From assembly GCA_002403105.1 (NCBI GenBank), contig DHHD01000029.1, forward strand, positions 1 through 32,928: a DNA stretch of 32,928 nt, written 5' to 3'. The translations under genes and the position numbers were made by a program. This stretch comes from Anaerolineaceae bacterium UBA4781. GTDB taxonomy: Bacteria > Chloroflexota > Anaerolineae > Anaerolineales > Anaerolineaceae. Below, one piece after another: positions 15,363 through 23,646 of this stretch. How positions within the stretch are numbered: position 1 is the stretch's first letter; each line of letters opens with the position of its first letter. Under the pieces are notes generated by a model. It was not told the origin of the DNA. It made no database searches and saw only the letters and a list, made by a program, of their open reading frames with translations.

Positions 15363-16289
15363 ATGCCAACCAGAACACTCAGCTTAAGAAACCTCACTCC
15401 GATCATTGATGGCATTCAAACTCGTTTTCAAACACTTGCTGAAAAAATGATCTCTGGAGAGAATCCTTCAGCACAGGAAACCAACCAGCTTTTATTGGAG
15501 ATCCAATCGATTAAACAGACCGTCCACCAGCGCTGTCAAAACCGTGCCTGCCAGCCGGCTGACCTGAGTGAATCTGCTTATCGGGCTTTTCTTTGGCTTG
15601 TATTTCTTAGCAAACCTCAACATTTTGAACAGCATCTCAGTTTTATTTCCCATTTTCTGAAGGAATGGAAAGATCGCTCGCATAAAGTAGTGCTCGTGAA
15701 AATGTACAACAGCTCCTTTGTGTTCCAATGTAAACCAGGGCGTACTCATTTTACAGTAACCATCGGGGAAGGTTTTCTTACAGCAGACTCCCAAGCCATG
15801 CATACGTTGGTAAATTGTTGTTTACAATCGAACAGAACGAATTTAGCAGAGTTGCGCAAGTTAAGCCGTTCCTCAACATATAAACAGGTTATGGAATCTA
15901 TCTGGCAGCATACTGCGCAGTCAACCCGATCTACAAATGGAGATTTCTATGATCTGCAGCAGCTTTTCAAAAAGATCAATACAGAGTACTTTCAGAATGG
16001 GTTAAGCCAGCCACGCCTCTGCTGGAGCAGCCGCAGAGCGACCCGACGCTTGGGATATTATCACCCCGACACCGATACCATCACTTTGAGCTGCTTTCTA
16101 GACCAAAGAACGATTCCCTCGTATGTGGTTGAATATGTTCTGTATCATGAAATGCTGCATAAAAAATTGGGTTTAAAAGAAGTAAATTCTTACCGGTTAG
16201 CCCACACCACCCAATTCAAACAGCAGGAAAAGAAATTTAAACAATACACCGATGCGGAGAAATTTCTTAAAGGACTTCAAAGAACATAG
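15363..16289 (+). CDS. SprT-like zinc metallopeptidase domain protein
   Basis: In this 308-aa protein the C-terminal third is SprT-like: the lead-in INTEYFQNGLSQPRLCWS, then an HExxH zinc site HEMLH (H262, E263, H266) and a later AHTTQF that likely gives the third ligand. SprT-like proteases in other organisms cut proteins crosslinked to DNA or process YgjP-type substrates; the target here is unknown. The first 180 residues are polar and helical without a motif I recognise, and there is no signal peptide. CAGGGA lies about 9 nt before the ATG. It is a single gene, convergent with feoB. Confidence 0.8.
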   Translation: MPTRTLSLRNLTPIIDGIQTRFQTLAEKMISGENPSAQETNQLLLEIQSIKQTVHQRCQNRACQPADLSESAYRAFLWLVFLSKPQHFEQHLSFISHFLKEWKDRSHKVVLVKMYNSSFVFQCKPGRTHFTVTIGEGFLTADSQAMHTLVNCCLQSNRTNLAELRKLSRSSTYKQVMESIWQHTAQSTRSTNGDFYDLQQLFKKINTEYFQNGLSQPRLCWSSRRATRRLGYYHPDTDTITLSCFLDQRTIPSYVVEYVLYHEMLHKKLGLKEVNSYRLAHTTQFKQQEKKFKQYTDAEKFLKGLQRT

Positions 16290-16327
16290 GGTGACCTTGC
16301 CAGCTTTGTTCCATAGGCTGATATTCT

Positions 16328-18241
16328 CTAACTGAAAACGGGGGACATGATCAAGCGGGCCAATAAAGCAGTCAGGACTGCCACCAGCAGTGTAATGCCC
16401 GTAATCGCTGCCATGGCTTTGGTACCCAATTCTTTTCGAATGGCAACCAACGTTGCCAGGCATGGAATATAGAAAACTACAAAAATAGTGTAGCTGAGCA
16501 TTTGTATTTTCGTTAAGACCTGACTAAAATCCATACTCCCCAGCGCCTGCCCCAACATAACCAGCGATAATTCCTTTCTCAAAATACCAAAGATGAGGGG
16601 GGTTCCAACCTGGGATGGCAGATCCAATAACCATGTGATCGGTCGAAAGAGTACATCCGTAATTTGTGCGAGATTATAGAAATTCATCACTGCCAGAATA
16701 ATGCTTCCAATGATCAATATCGGCCAGGCTTCTACAATGAATTCACGAATGCGCAGCCAAGCTTTTGCTGTGACAGTTCGTAAAGTTGGAAATCGGTAAA
16801 CAGGCATTTCCAAGATCAAGCCGGGTGATTCTTCAGGTAGAAAACGTGAAATGATGCGCCCCGTCAGTGCGATCACAACAATGTTGAGAAAATAGATACC
16901 CACCCCATATGCTGGACCCAAATAGTAAGCTGCCAAGCCGAAGATGATCGCCATGCGAGCAGAACAAGGCACCATGCTGGATAACAATGCAGAAAGGAAG
17001 CGGTCGCGTTTTTCTTCCATAATACGTGCAGACATGATCGAAGTGACATTACAACCATACCCCAGGATGAAGGGAACCACTGCTTTTCCATGCAATCCCA
17101 TGCGATGCATGAGCGAATCCATCAAGAATGCAATGCGCGTTAAATAACCCACATCTTCCAGAAGTCCAAGTCCGATCAAGAATGGCACAAGATAAGGCAG
17201 TACGATCGCTAGACCGCCCATGAAACCCTGTAGGGCACCTGAGAGGATTTGCGCCAGTAATCCTTTATCGGCTAAACTTTCCAATAGCTTTGCATCTAGA
17301 AAATTTGAAAGCTGGACAAGCGGAGTTTCGATCACGCCCCCGATCTTGTTCACAGACCAGAAGAATAAGAATAATATGGCAACCAAAAATACATATCCCC
17401 AAAAAGGATGCAAAAGAAAATCATCCAACCGATCGCGAAACTCAGGGCGTTTATTTGTTTTCTTGAAGATCTGAGCACAGATCTTTTGAGCCAGATCATG
17501 TCGTTCCTTGCTGACCAGCCATACCGCTTGCCTCCCGGTAATATGGCAAAGGGTATCCACTGCTTTTTGTATTTCGCTTTCAATACTAGTAACTCTACGG
17601 CTGACCTGTTCAGTCAGCGCAGGGTCCCCTTCCAACAGTTTTAATGCCAGAGCTTCGCTTCCTATTGGTAGTTGAATGGAAGTGATCAAATTTTCGATAT
17701 TACAGATCTGTTCTTCCAGCTCCAAGGAGTAAATCTGCCGTTCTGCGTTGATATGATCCTTCCCTATATTGTAAGCAGTTGAAAAAACCACCCGCACCCC
17801 TTGCCCTTTGGTGGCAATGATGGGCAGCACAGGAATTTTTAAAATCTTCCCTAATTCTTGCCCATCAATATGTATTCCCTGTCTGGCAGCATCATCCATC
17901 ATGTTAACTGCCAACACCACAGGACGTTTCAACTCAAGTAATTCTAAAGTGAGAGCCAATCCTTGTGCCAGGTGGGTTGCATCCACAACATTAATGATTG
18001 CATCCACTTCATTGCTAACCAGATAATCCAAAACGACTCGTTCAGCCGGGTTTGTTCCCAGCAAGGAATATGTTCCTGGAAGATCAACCAATTCCACTAC
18101 ATTCCCCTGCACATGTACTTTCGTCTCTGTGAATGTCACTGTGGTCCCTGTAAAATTTCCGGTGGCAGCTTTATAGCCAGCGACTTGGTTGAATAATGTA
18201 CTTTTTCCGCAGTTGGGTTGCCCTACCAGCGCAAATCTCAT
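16328..18241 (-). CDS. feoB: Ferrous iron transporter FeoB
   Basis: This 637-aa GTPase-coupled Fe(II) importer is in the cytoplasmic membrane. The N-terminal G domain has G1 GQPNCGKS (7-14), switch TGTTV (31-35), G3 DLPG (53-56) and G4 NMMD (113-116). A helical spacer domain then leads to a polytopic membrane region with the two Gate motifs, including GYGCNVTSIMSARIME with its conserved Cys. It is shorter than the 773-aa E. coli protein, as in many non-proteobacterial FeoBs, and has no FeoC-like tail. Its ATG overlaps the feoA stop (ATGA), so translation is coupled. Iron-dependent control is expected through the palindrome upstream of feoA. Confidence 0.96.
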   Translation of the reverse strand: MRFALVGQPNCGKSTLFNQVAGYKAATGNFTGTTVTFTETKVHVQGNVVELVDLPGTYSLLGTNPAERVVLDYLVSNEVDAIINVVDATHLAQGLALTLELLELKRPVVLAVNMMDDAARQGIHIDGQELGKILKIPVLPIIATKGQGVRVVFSTAYNIGKDHINAERQIYSLELEEQICNIENLITSIQLPIGSEALALKLLEGDPALTEQVSRRVTSIESEIQKAVDTLCHITGRQAVWLVSKERHDLAQKICAQIFKKTNKRPEFRDRLDDFLLHPFWGYVFLVAILFLFFWSVNKIGGVIETPLVQLSNFLDAKLLESLADKGLLAQILSGALQGFMGGLAIVLPYLVPFLIGLGLLEDVGYLTRIAFLMDSLMHRMGLHGKAVVPFILGYGCNVTSIMSARIMEEKRDRFLSALLSSMVPCSARMAIIFGLAAYYLGPAYGVGIYFLNIVVIALTGRIISRFLPEESPGLILEMPVYRFPTLRTVTAKAWLRIREFIVEAWPILIIGSIILAVMNFYNLAQITDVLFRPITWLLDLPSQVGTPLIFGILRKELSLVMLGQALGSMDFSQVLTKIQMLSYTIFVVFYIPCLATLVAIRKELGTKAMAAITGITLLVAVLTALLARLIMSPVFS

Positions 18242-18465
18242 GCGATCTCCTCGACCAGAATATGGCGGGCAACATTCCGTCCGATCACGATTTCACGACC
18301 ATCCACTTCTACCAATAATGGTCCATGGAAGGGTGCCATACGAATGATTCGCGCGGTATTACCAGGTAAAAATCCAAGCTGCATGAAATGACGCTGCATG
18401 CCCCAACCACCTTGAAAGCCAATGATTCTGATCCATGTGTCATTTTTTATATCTAGAAAAGTCAT
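18238..18465 (-). CDS. feoA: FeoA, ferrous iron transport accessory protein
   Basis: This 75-aa SH3-like protein assists FeoB. The FeoA core is clear: WGMQRHFMQLGFLPGNTARIIRMAPFHGPLLVEVDGREIVIGRNVARHILV. The ATG lies only 7 nt after a perfect-looking promoter -10, and there is no ribosome site, so the mRNA appears leaderless. No alternative downstream start would leave an intact FeoA fold. It overlaps feoB by 4 bp. Confidence 0.93.
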   Translation of the reverse strand: MTFLDIKNDTWIRIIGFQGGWGMQRHFMQLGFLPGNTARIIRMAPFHGPLLVEVDGREIVIGRNVARHILVEEIA

Positions 18466-18469
18466 GGGG

Positions 18470-18500
18470 TTAGTATATACTAATATTCTTTTAGAGTCAA
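18470..18500 (-). promoter_or_regulatory. feoAB promoter with overlapping palindromic operator
   Basis: On minus, -35 TTGACT (18500-18495), 17-bp spacer and -10 TATACT (18477-18472) form a near-consensus promoter. The 14-bp perfect palindrome TTAGTATATACTAA (18470-18483) covers the -10 and the start point. A metal-responsive repressor (DtxR/IdeR or Fur class) is a reasonable guess because TTAG-n-CTAA half-sites resemble DtxR-family boxes; the regulator is not encoded here. Confidence 0.75.
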
Positions 18501-18570
18501 CATAAACAAAGAAAATATGACAGGATTATTAATTTTTGATTTATTAGATCTCATTCAATACAATGCAAAC

Positions 18571-18587
18571 TCTTCTCTTTGAGAAGA
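18571..18587. repeat. Short inverted repeat upstream of trpS
   Basis: TCTTCTC and GAGAAGA flank a TTT loop in the 18501-18642 spacer between divergent feoA and trpS. There is no T tail and no T-box features, so it is not read as a terminator or riboswitch. A TATAAT box follows at 18618-18623. Confidence 0.35.
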
Positions 18588-18657
18588 AGATCCAGAGAAT
18601 ATTCCTAATGATTCGTATATAATCGTTATAAACAAGCTACCCGTGGATAGAGTTCTC

Positions 18658-19746
18658 ATGTTTAACGATCTTAACTACAACACTGGAAATGAAACCGATT
18701 CATTAAAAGAATGCATTGCGAGAAGCCCCATTCTGTGGAATGAACTTGAAAAGCACCCTGAGAAGTTTCGAGTTCTTACCGGCGAAAGAACCACTGGCGC
18801 GCTCCACATAGGCCACTATTTTGGATCCTTGAAAAGTAGAGTGACCTTGCAAAACTGGGGTGTGGAGATGTTTCTTGTTCTGGCAGATTATCAAGCGATC
18901 ACAGATCGAATTTCAACAGAGAGATTGAAAGAAAGTGTTTTTGAGATCATTCTTGATTATTTAGCTGTTGGTATTCAACCAAAAAAAACAACAATTTTTT
19001 GCCACAGCATGATTCCCGCTCTCAACCAACTCATGCTCCCATTTTTAAGTGTTGTAAGCATGTCTGAATTGCAGCGCAATCCTACTGTAAAAGAGGAAAT
19101 TGCACTCTCAGGGGCAAAATCAGTGAGTGGGCTCATGATGACCTATCCCGTCCACCAAGCCGCAGATATATTGTTCTGCAAAGGGAATATCGTACCCGGC
19201 GGTAAAGATCAATTACCGCATATTGAAATTACGCGCTTAATCGCACGCCGAATCAATAATATGTATTTCAATGAAAAGAAATTTTTCCCGGAACCAGAGC
19301 TGTTGTTAAGTGCACCAATATTATTAGGAATTGATGGCCGAAAGATGGGAAAAAGTTTGCATAACGCGATCTATCTGAAGATGACAGCCGATGAGACTGC
19401 TCAATTAATTAAACAGGCAAAAACTGATTCCAATATAAATATCACTTATGATCCCAATGATCGACCGGAAATCGCCAACCTGCTGCGATTATATTCCCTG
19501 TGCACCGGCATTGCTCTCGAAGTTCTTGCCAGTCAAATTGAAGATAGGGGCGCAGCGGTATTAAAGAGAAACCTGACCGAAGCAGTCAATGAATATTTCA
19601 AACCTATCCGGGAACGCCGAAATCAATTGAAATCTGAAACGGATCTGATCTGGAAAATATTAAAAGAAGGAAATATAAAAGCAAATGAGATCGCCAACCA
19701 AACATTGAGCGATCTCAGTCAAGCTATGCATATGCAATATTATTAG
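18658..19746 (+). CDS. trpS: Atypical tryptophanyl-tRNA synthetase (TrpRS-II-like)
   Basis: This 362-aa class I aminoacyl-tRNA synthetase of the TyrRS/TrpRS group charges tRNA-Trp using ATP. The signatures are HIGH in TGALHIGHYFGS (about residues 47-58), NPTVKEEIA, TYPVHQAADIL, and a KMSKS loop that reads KMGKS (DGRKMGKSLHN). Overall it resembles the second-type TrpRS of Deinococcus and actinobacteria more than the standard bacterial enzyme. Unusual points are the roughly 35-40 residue N-terminal extension, Gly for Ser in KMSKS, and GGKDQLPHIE where VG(D/E)DQ is usual. The start at ATG 18658 is favoured over GTG 18643; both have poor ribosome sites. It is probably functional, but it could be a duplicate or resistance-type copy. 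Confidence 0.85.
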   Translation: MFNDLNYNTGNETDSLKECIARSPILWNELEKHPEKFRVLTGERTTGALHIGHYFGSLKSRVTLQNWGVEMFLVLADYQAITDRISTERLKESVFEIILDYLAVGIQPKKTTIFCHSMIPALNQLMLPFLSVVSMSELQRNPTVKEEIALSGAKSVSGLMMTYPVHQAADILFCKGNIVPGGKDQLPHIEITRLIARRINNMYFNEKKFFPEPELLLSAPILLGIDGRKMGKSLHNAIYLKMTADETAQLIKQAKTDSNINITYDPNDRPEIANLLRLYSLCTGIALEVLASQIEDRGAAVLKRNLTEAVNEYFKPIRERRNQLKSETDLIWKILKEGNIKANEIANQTLSDLSQAMHMQYY

Positions 19747-19767
19747 TATTAACCTGAAATCTTCAAT

Positions 19768-20322
19768 TTAAAGTTTGGGCAGCACGATACTCTGTTGTGC
19801 CTGGTATTTTCCTTTTTTATCAGAATAAGAAATTTCACACACTCCATCGCCCTCCAAAAACAACACCTGGGCAATGCCTTCATTGGAATAGATCTTGGCG
19901 GGCAGCGGTGTAGTGTTGGAGATCTCAAGCGTGGCAAAGCCTTCCCATTCAGGCTCAAACGGGGTTACATTTACAATGATCCCACAACGTGCATAGGTGC
20001 TCTTTCCGACACAAATGGTCAACACTCCGCGCGGAATATGGAAATATTCCACAGTGCGGGCTAACGCAAAGGAATTAGGGGGAATGATGCACACTTCCCC
20101 TTTGAAATCAACCATAGAGCGGATATCGAAATTCTTTGGGTCGACCACCGTGGTATGCACATTGGTAAAGATCTTGAATTCATCCGCCACGCGAATATCA
20201 TATCCATAAGAAGAAAGACCGTATGAAATCTTACCATCCCGCACCTGCCCATCCACAAATGGTTCGATCATTGCCTGCTTCTTTGCATATTCTCTAATTT
20301 TATAATCCGGTAAGATACCCAT
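19768..20322 (-). CDS. dcd: dCTP deaminase
   Basis: This 184-aa homotrimeric enzyme of the dUTPase fold deaminates dCTP to dUTP for dTMP synthesis. Family motifs: GKSTYARCG (107-115, with Ser108 and Arg112) and FEPEWEG, where E127 is the catalytic Glu equivalent. The segment SNTTPLPAKIYSNEGIAQVLF is typical of the monofunctional Chlamydia-type Dcd. It is the last gene of a close cluster with the CapA-like gene (23-bp gap) and ftcD. The convergent trpS lies 21 bp away and no obvious terminator separates them. Confidence 0.95.
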   Translation of the reverse strand: MGILPDYKIREYAKKQAMIEPFVDGQVRDGKISYGLSSYGYDIRVADEFKIFTNVHTTVVDPKNFDIRSMVDFKGEVCIIPPNSFALARTVEYFHIPRGVLTICVGKSTYARCGIIVNVTPFEPEWEGFATLEISNTTPLPAKIYSNEGIAQVLFLEGDGVCEISYSDKKGKYQAQQSIVLPKL

Positions 20323-20345
20323 TCTCTCTCCTTATTTCAATGTTT

Positions 20346-21995
20346 TTACCATCCGCTGTAAGCAAAGATGGTTTCCAATAAGTCCTGCCGTTCTTCTGAA
20401 AGCATCAAACGCGATCGCGCCATATCCACAAACATGATCGTAACCAATTCGGTGCTGATCACTCGACCGTCATAGATTACATAACGGTCGATAAAAGCCT
20501 GGCGTTTGGTGGTACCTTCATTGTATTGGTCAAAAAAAAGATTTCCCAATCCATAGTGTAAGAAAGCACCTTTATAGAATTCAAAGGCATGCGGTTGGTG
20601 CGCCTGGCTTCCGCTCACGACGGCCGCTCCTGCTTCAGCAACCGTATGAAAATCTTGCACCAAATAGGGGCTGGCTGCATAATCATAGTATTCGATATGC
20701 TGAAAAGTTACGATCGGGATGTAACCCTGTTTCTTTACAGCCTTGATCTGCTCTGCCATTACTTCCATATCACAATGCACAGCGCCCGGAGAATCCTCAT
20801 CCGCAGTTGCATATCCTTCAGGTTTGGCATTGCATCCTAAAAACGCGATCTTGTTTCCATTATGTTCAAAAAGCGCTGGGGCCTGCCCTTCTGCAAGATT
20901 GTGTCCTCCCCCATAATATTTCCAACCCCGTTCATCATACATGTTCAGGGTATACAGCATCGCATCGGCTCCCCAGTCGCGGAAATGATCCCCGGTTAAT
21001 TCCACCACATCAGTGCCAACAGATTCCAGTAAACTGATATATTCCGGTTTGCTGCAAAAAACCAGATTGGCATCATTTTCAGTGTCATAGAATGGATTGG
21101 GGCAGGATTCAGTAAAAGGAATCTCGTTGCTAATATGGGTAATATCAGCATTGCGCAGGATATCTCCGATATCCAAAGCCGGATATGTCATGCCATACTT
21201 TTCCATCATATAAGCAGTACCGCGCACCAATGCAGTCACACCGGTCATGGCAATTGTGGTGATCTTATCTTCATCCCGGTTGGTCGCAGGGACCAGAGCG
21301 CTCCCCGCTGCAGTGATGCTGTCATTCAACGCTTGCAGATCTTCCGTTCTCCCCAGCAGAGAAACGGATACGCTGAGAGTATATTGGTCAGCGTTAAAAT
21401 CATCATCGAGAGGTGAGATAGTATCCACCGCGATCACTTTCCAGCGGGTCTCGAGAGTTTCAAAAGGGATGATCGCCCAAACACCAGTTTCACCCCAGGC
21501 AGTACTGAGTAGATTTTCTTCATTCGTCAATACTACGGTCAAGCTGGAAGGAACACCCCAAACTTTTTCAAAAATAGCCTTGGTCTTTCCATCTACCAGA
21601 ATCTTTTGGAGAGGGAAATCCGCAGCAACCTGCCCATTCCAGACCTGCATTAATTCCTGGCTGGTAATGGCATCGGTCACTGTTGGAAAAGGTGCTGCCA
21701 ACGCATATACCCACTGGCTGACCTGCTGATCACCACCGATATCCAGCCAGATATCTGCTTCATCCTGCATGTTGACCAAAACAGTATTTTCCGGCAGCAC
21801 GATCTGATCCTGCAAAGCTTGCGGCAGATAGGGAGCAACCCATAGGTAATAAATATCTTTTGTTTGAGAGGTAGCAGTTGCAACATTCTGGGGAGCACCA
21901 TCAGATGCTACTGCAGATTGTGCTTTTGGAGTACAGGCACCAAGCAAAAGTGAACAGCATAGAATTAATAAAATGAATTTGGTAAGAATCTTCAT
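20346..21995 (-). CDS. Lipoprotein with binding-protein-like N-domain fused to CapA-like domain
   Basis: In this 549-aa protein the lipoprotein signal ends in LLGAC (Cys21). Residues of about 45-235 look like a periplasmic binding fold (SQELMQVWNGQ and WAIIPFETLETRWKVIAVD resemble PstS-type proteins). The rest is CapA/PgsA metallophosphatase-like: ISNEIPF, HFRDWGADAMLYTLNMY, GGHNLAEGQAP, KIAFLGCN, VVSGSQAHQPHAF, HYGLGNLFFDQ. CapA proteins are linked to poly-gamma-glutamate export and may be surface esterases. The usual opening GD-metal motif is replaced by MTGVTALVRG, so metal binding and activity are uncertain. It is 14 bp after ftcD and 23 bp before dcd, in the same direction. Confidence 0.8.
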   Translation of the reverse strand: MKILTKFILLILCCSLLLGACTPKAQSAVASDGAPQNVATATSQTKDIYYLWVAPYLPQALQDQIVLPENTVLVNMQDEADIWLDIGGDQQVSQWVYALAAPFPTVTDAITSQELMQVWNGQVAADFPLQKILVDGKTKAIFEKVWGVPSSLTVVLTNEENLLSTAWGETGVWAIIPFETLETRWKVIAVDTISPLDDDFNADQYTLSVSVSLLGRTEDLQALNDSITAAGSALVPATNRDEDKITTIAMTGVTALVRGTAYMMEKYGMTYPALDIGDILRNADITHISNEIPFTESCPNPFYDTENDANLVFCSKPEYISLLESVGTDVVELTGDHFRDWGADAMLYTLNMYDERGWKYYGGGHNLAEGQAPALFEHNGNKIAFLGCNAKPEGYATADEDSPGAVHCDMEVMAEQIKAVKKQGYIPIVTFQHIEYYDYAASPYLVQDFHTVAEAGAAVVSGSQAHQPHAFEFYKGAFLHYGLGNLFFDQYNEGTTKRQAFIDRYVIYDGRVISTELVTIMFVDMARSRLMLSEERQDLLETIFAYSGW

Positions 21996-22009
21996 TGAAT
22001 TGGAAGACC

Positions 22010-23557
22010 TCAGATCAAAGTGATTTGTGAACGTTCAGTGACTATTTGCGCCACCCGCGTAAGTATAGCTTCTTTTTCCGACTTGAGGGAAATTAACTCC
22101 TGACCAAACTCCGCTTTCGATTTCTCGTCATCCAATTCATTGAGATTGATGCTGACATTGGCTGCTGCTCCTGTAAGACTGGCAGCCGCCAGTTGAGCAG
22201 CGGTAGCCGCATCTGTAATGGCATTCATATTACCCGATTTACAAACCGTTTCTGCCAATTTCATCACAGTTAATGCCATATTTGCCGTTTCGAGTGGAAC
22301 ACGGGTAGCTTCTAGAGTGGCAGACTGGATAGCAGTCTTGCGCACTTTTATCTGTTCATCGGTTTCCTTGGGTAATTTAAAGGCAGCCATCACTTTTTCA
22401 AATGCAGCAGCGTCTTCATCCACTGCACACTGCAATCTGGTGCGTAATTCTTCTGCTTGTTCGACCAGTGAAAACATTAATGGTTCGACATCTTTGTATT
22501 TATTTTTCCCAATCGTCAGGCGTGCGACCATGGCAACCAGTGCGGTTGCCTCAGCTGCCGTCCAGGCGGCTGCAGAACCGCCCCCGGGTGTTGGATTCGC
22601 ACTGGCCAATGCATCCAAAAAAGAAGAACTATCTTCATCTATTTTTGAGGATCGCTCAAACGCTGCGGACATCAGTTTGTTTTCAAGAAGCTGTTCATCT
22701 TCATACTGATCCAACTGCAGATACCACACAGCCGCATCGGTCAGCGCTTTTTGAGGAACCAACCCGACCAGTTCGCTGTGATGGATCGCCACTCCATAGC
22801 GTTGGGCTTCCCGTCGTATAAATTCCACCGCTTGAGCAATGGGTGTTCTTTGAAAATTGGTGAGGTTCATCGAAACCTGCGCCCGCCCATCAACCAGCAC
22901 CCCCATGGCTTTAATATAATGCATTCCGCCCGAAGAATGCCGGATTTGTCTGGCAATCTTCTTGGCAATGCTCACATCATCCGTGGTCAAATACACATTG
23001 AATGCAATCAGCGGATAGCGCGCTCCAATAACGGTCGCACCAGCCTTTCCCAATTCAGCCGGTCCAAAATCAGGTTTGCGTTCTAAATTGGTTTTTACTT
23101 CCTCTTTTAATCCTTCGTACTGCCCGTGTCGGATATCTTCCAGATTCACTCGATCCGGACGCACAGCCGCTTCTTCATATAAATAGACAGGGATGTGCAA
23201 TTCATCCGCGACCTTTTTTGCCAGGCGGCGGGCAATTTCAACACATTCATTCATTTCCATGTCGCGGATGGGCACAAACGGCACCACATCCGTGGCTCCG
23301 ATGCGTGGGTGTTCCCCCTGATGCTGCTCCATATCGATTAACGCAGCTGCTTGCTTGATGCCTGCAAAGACTGCCTCTTCCACCGGCTGTGGTTCTCCCA
23401 GGATGGTGATGACTGTGCGATTGTGATCTTGATCGGAGTGCCGATCCAGAATCTGCACTCCGGAAATGGAAAGGATGGCTTGCGCAATCTGCTCTACCAC
23501 TTCTGGCCGGCGGGCTTCAGAAAAATTTGGAATGCATTCAACCAATTTTTTGCTCAT
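22010..23557 (-). CDS. ftcD: Bifunctional glutamate formimidoyltransferase / formimino-THF cyclodeaminase
   Basis: This 515-aa fusion performs the last histidine-degradation steps: it moves the formimino group from formiminoglutamate to tetrahydrofolate, then cyclises it to methenyl-THF with ammonia release. The N-terminal domain (1 to about 295) opens VECIPNFSEARR and has catalytic H83 in GEHPRIGATDVVPFVP. The C-terminal cyclodeaminase helical domain runs from about 310 (NPTPGGGSAAAWTAAEATALVAMVARLT) to the end. The length matches two-domain FtcD of animals and some bacteria; others keep the parts separate. AAGGAA precedes the ATG, with a TATAAT box at 23579-23584 on minus. No hut gene is in the window. 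Confidence 0.95.
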   Translation of the reverse strand: MSKKLVECIPNFSEARRPEVVEQIAQAILSISGVQILDRHSDQDHNRTVITILGEPQPVEEAVFAGIKQAAALIDMEQHQGEHPRIGATDVVPFVPIRDMEMNECVEIARRLAKKVADELHIPVYLYEEAAVRPDRVNLEDIRHGQYEGLKEEVKTNLERKPDFGPAELGKAGATVIGARYPLIAFNVYLTTDDVSIAKKIARQIRHSSGGMHYIKAMGVLVDGRAQVSMNLTNFQRTPIAQAVEFIRREAQRYGVAIHHSELVGLVPQKALTDAAVWYLQLDQYEDEQLLENKLMSAAFERSSKIDEDSSSFLDALASANPTPGGGSAAAWTAAEATALVAMVARLTIGKNKYKDVEPLMFSLVEQAEELRTRLQCAVDEDAAAFEKVMAAFKLPKETDEQIKVRKTAIQSATLEATRVPLETANMALTVMKLAETVCKSGNMNAITDAATAAQLAAASLTGAAANVSINLNELDDEKSKAEFGQELISLKSEKEAILTRVAQIVTERSQITLI

Positions 23558-23601
23558 ATTAATTCCTTGTCTTGAAAGATTATAAACCGTGTTATTAAAT
23601 G

Positions 23602-23630
23602 AAAAAAGCCCGTAAATCGCTTACGGGCTT
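23602..23630 (-). terminator. Terminator of the ABC-2 export operon
   Basis: A 10-bp perfect stem (AAGCCCGTAA / TTACGGGCTT) with a 5-nt loop is followed by TTTTTTC on minus. It lies 17 bp past the stop of the last permease gene and isolates it from ftcD. Confidence 0.85.
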
Positions 23631-23646
23631 GATTTTCTTCTTTTCT

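Noticed and set aside
18501..18657. Possible T-box or riboswitch upstream of trpS
   Set aside because: The spacer is short, and I see no specifier loop, no T-box sequence and no terminator/antiterminator pair; only a small inverted repeat and a TATAAT box.
22218..22821. Two overlapping plus-strand frames across ftcD
   Set aside because: Both are antisense to a clear FtcD cyclodeaminase domain and show no domain of their own.
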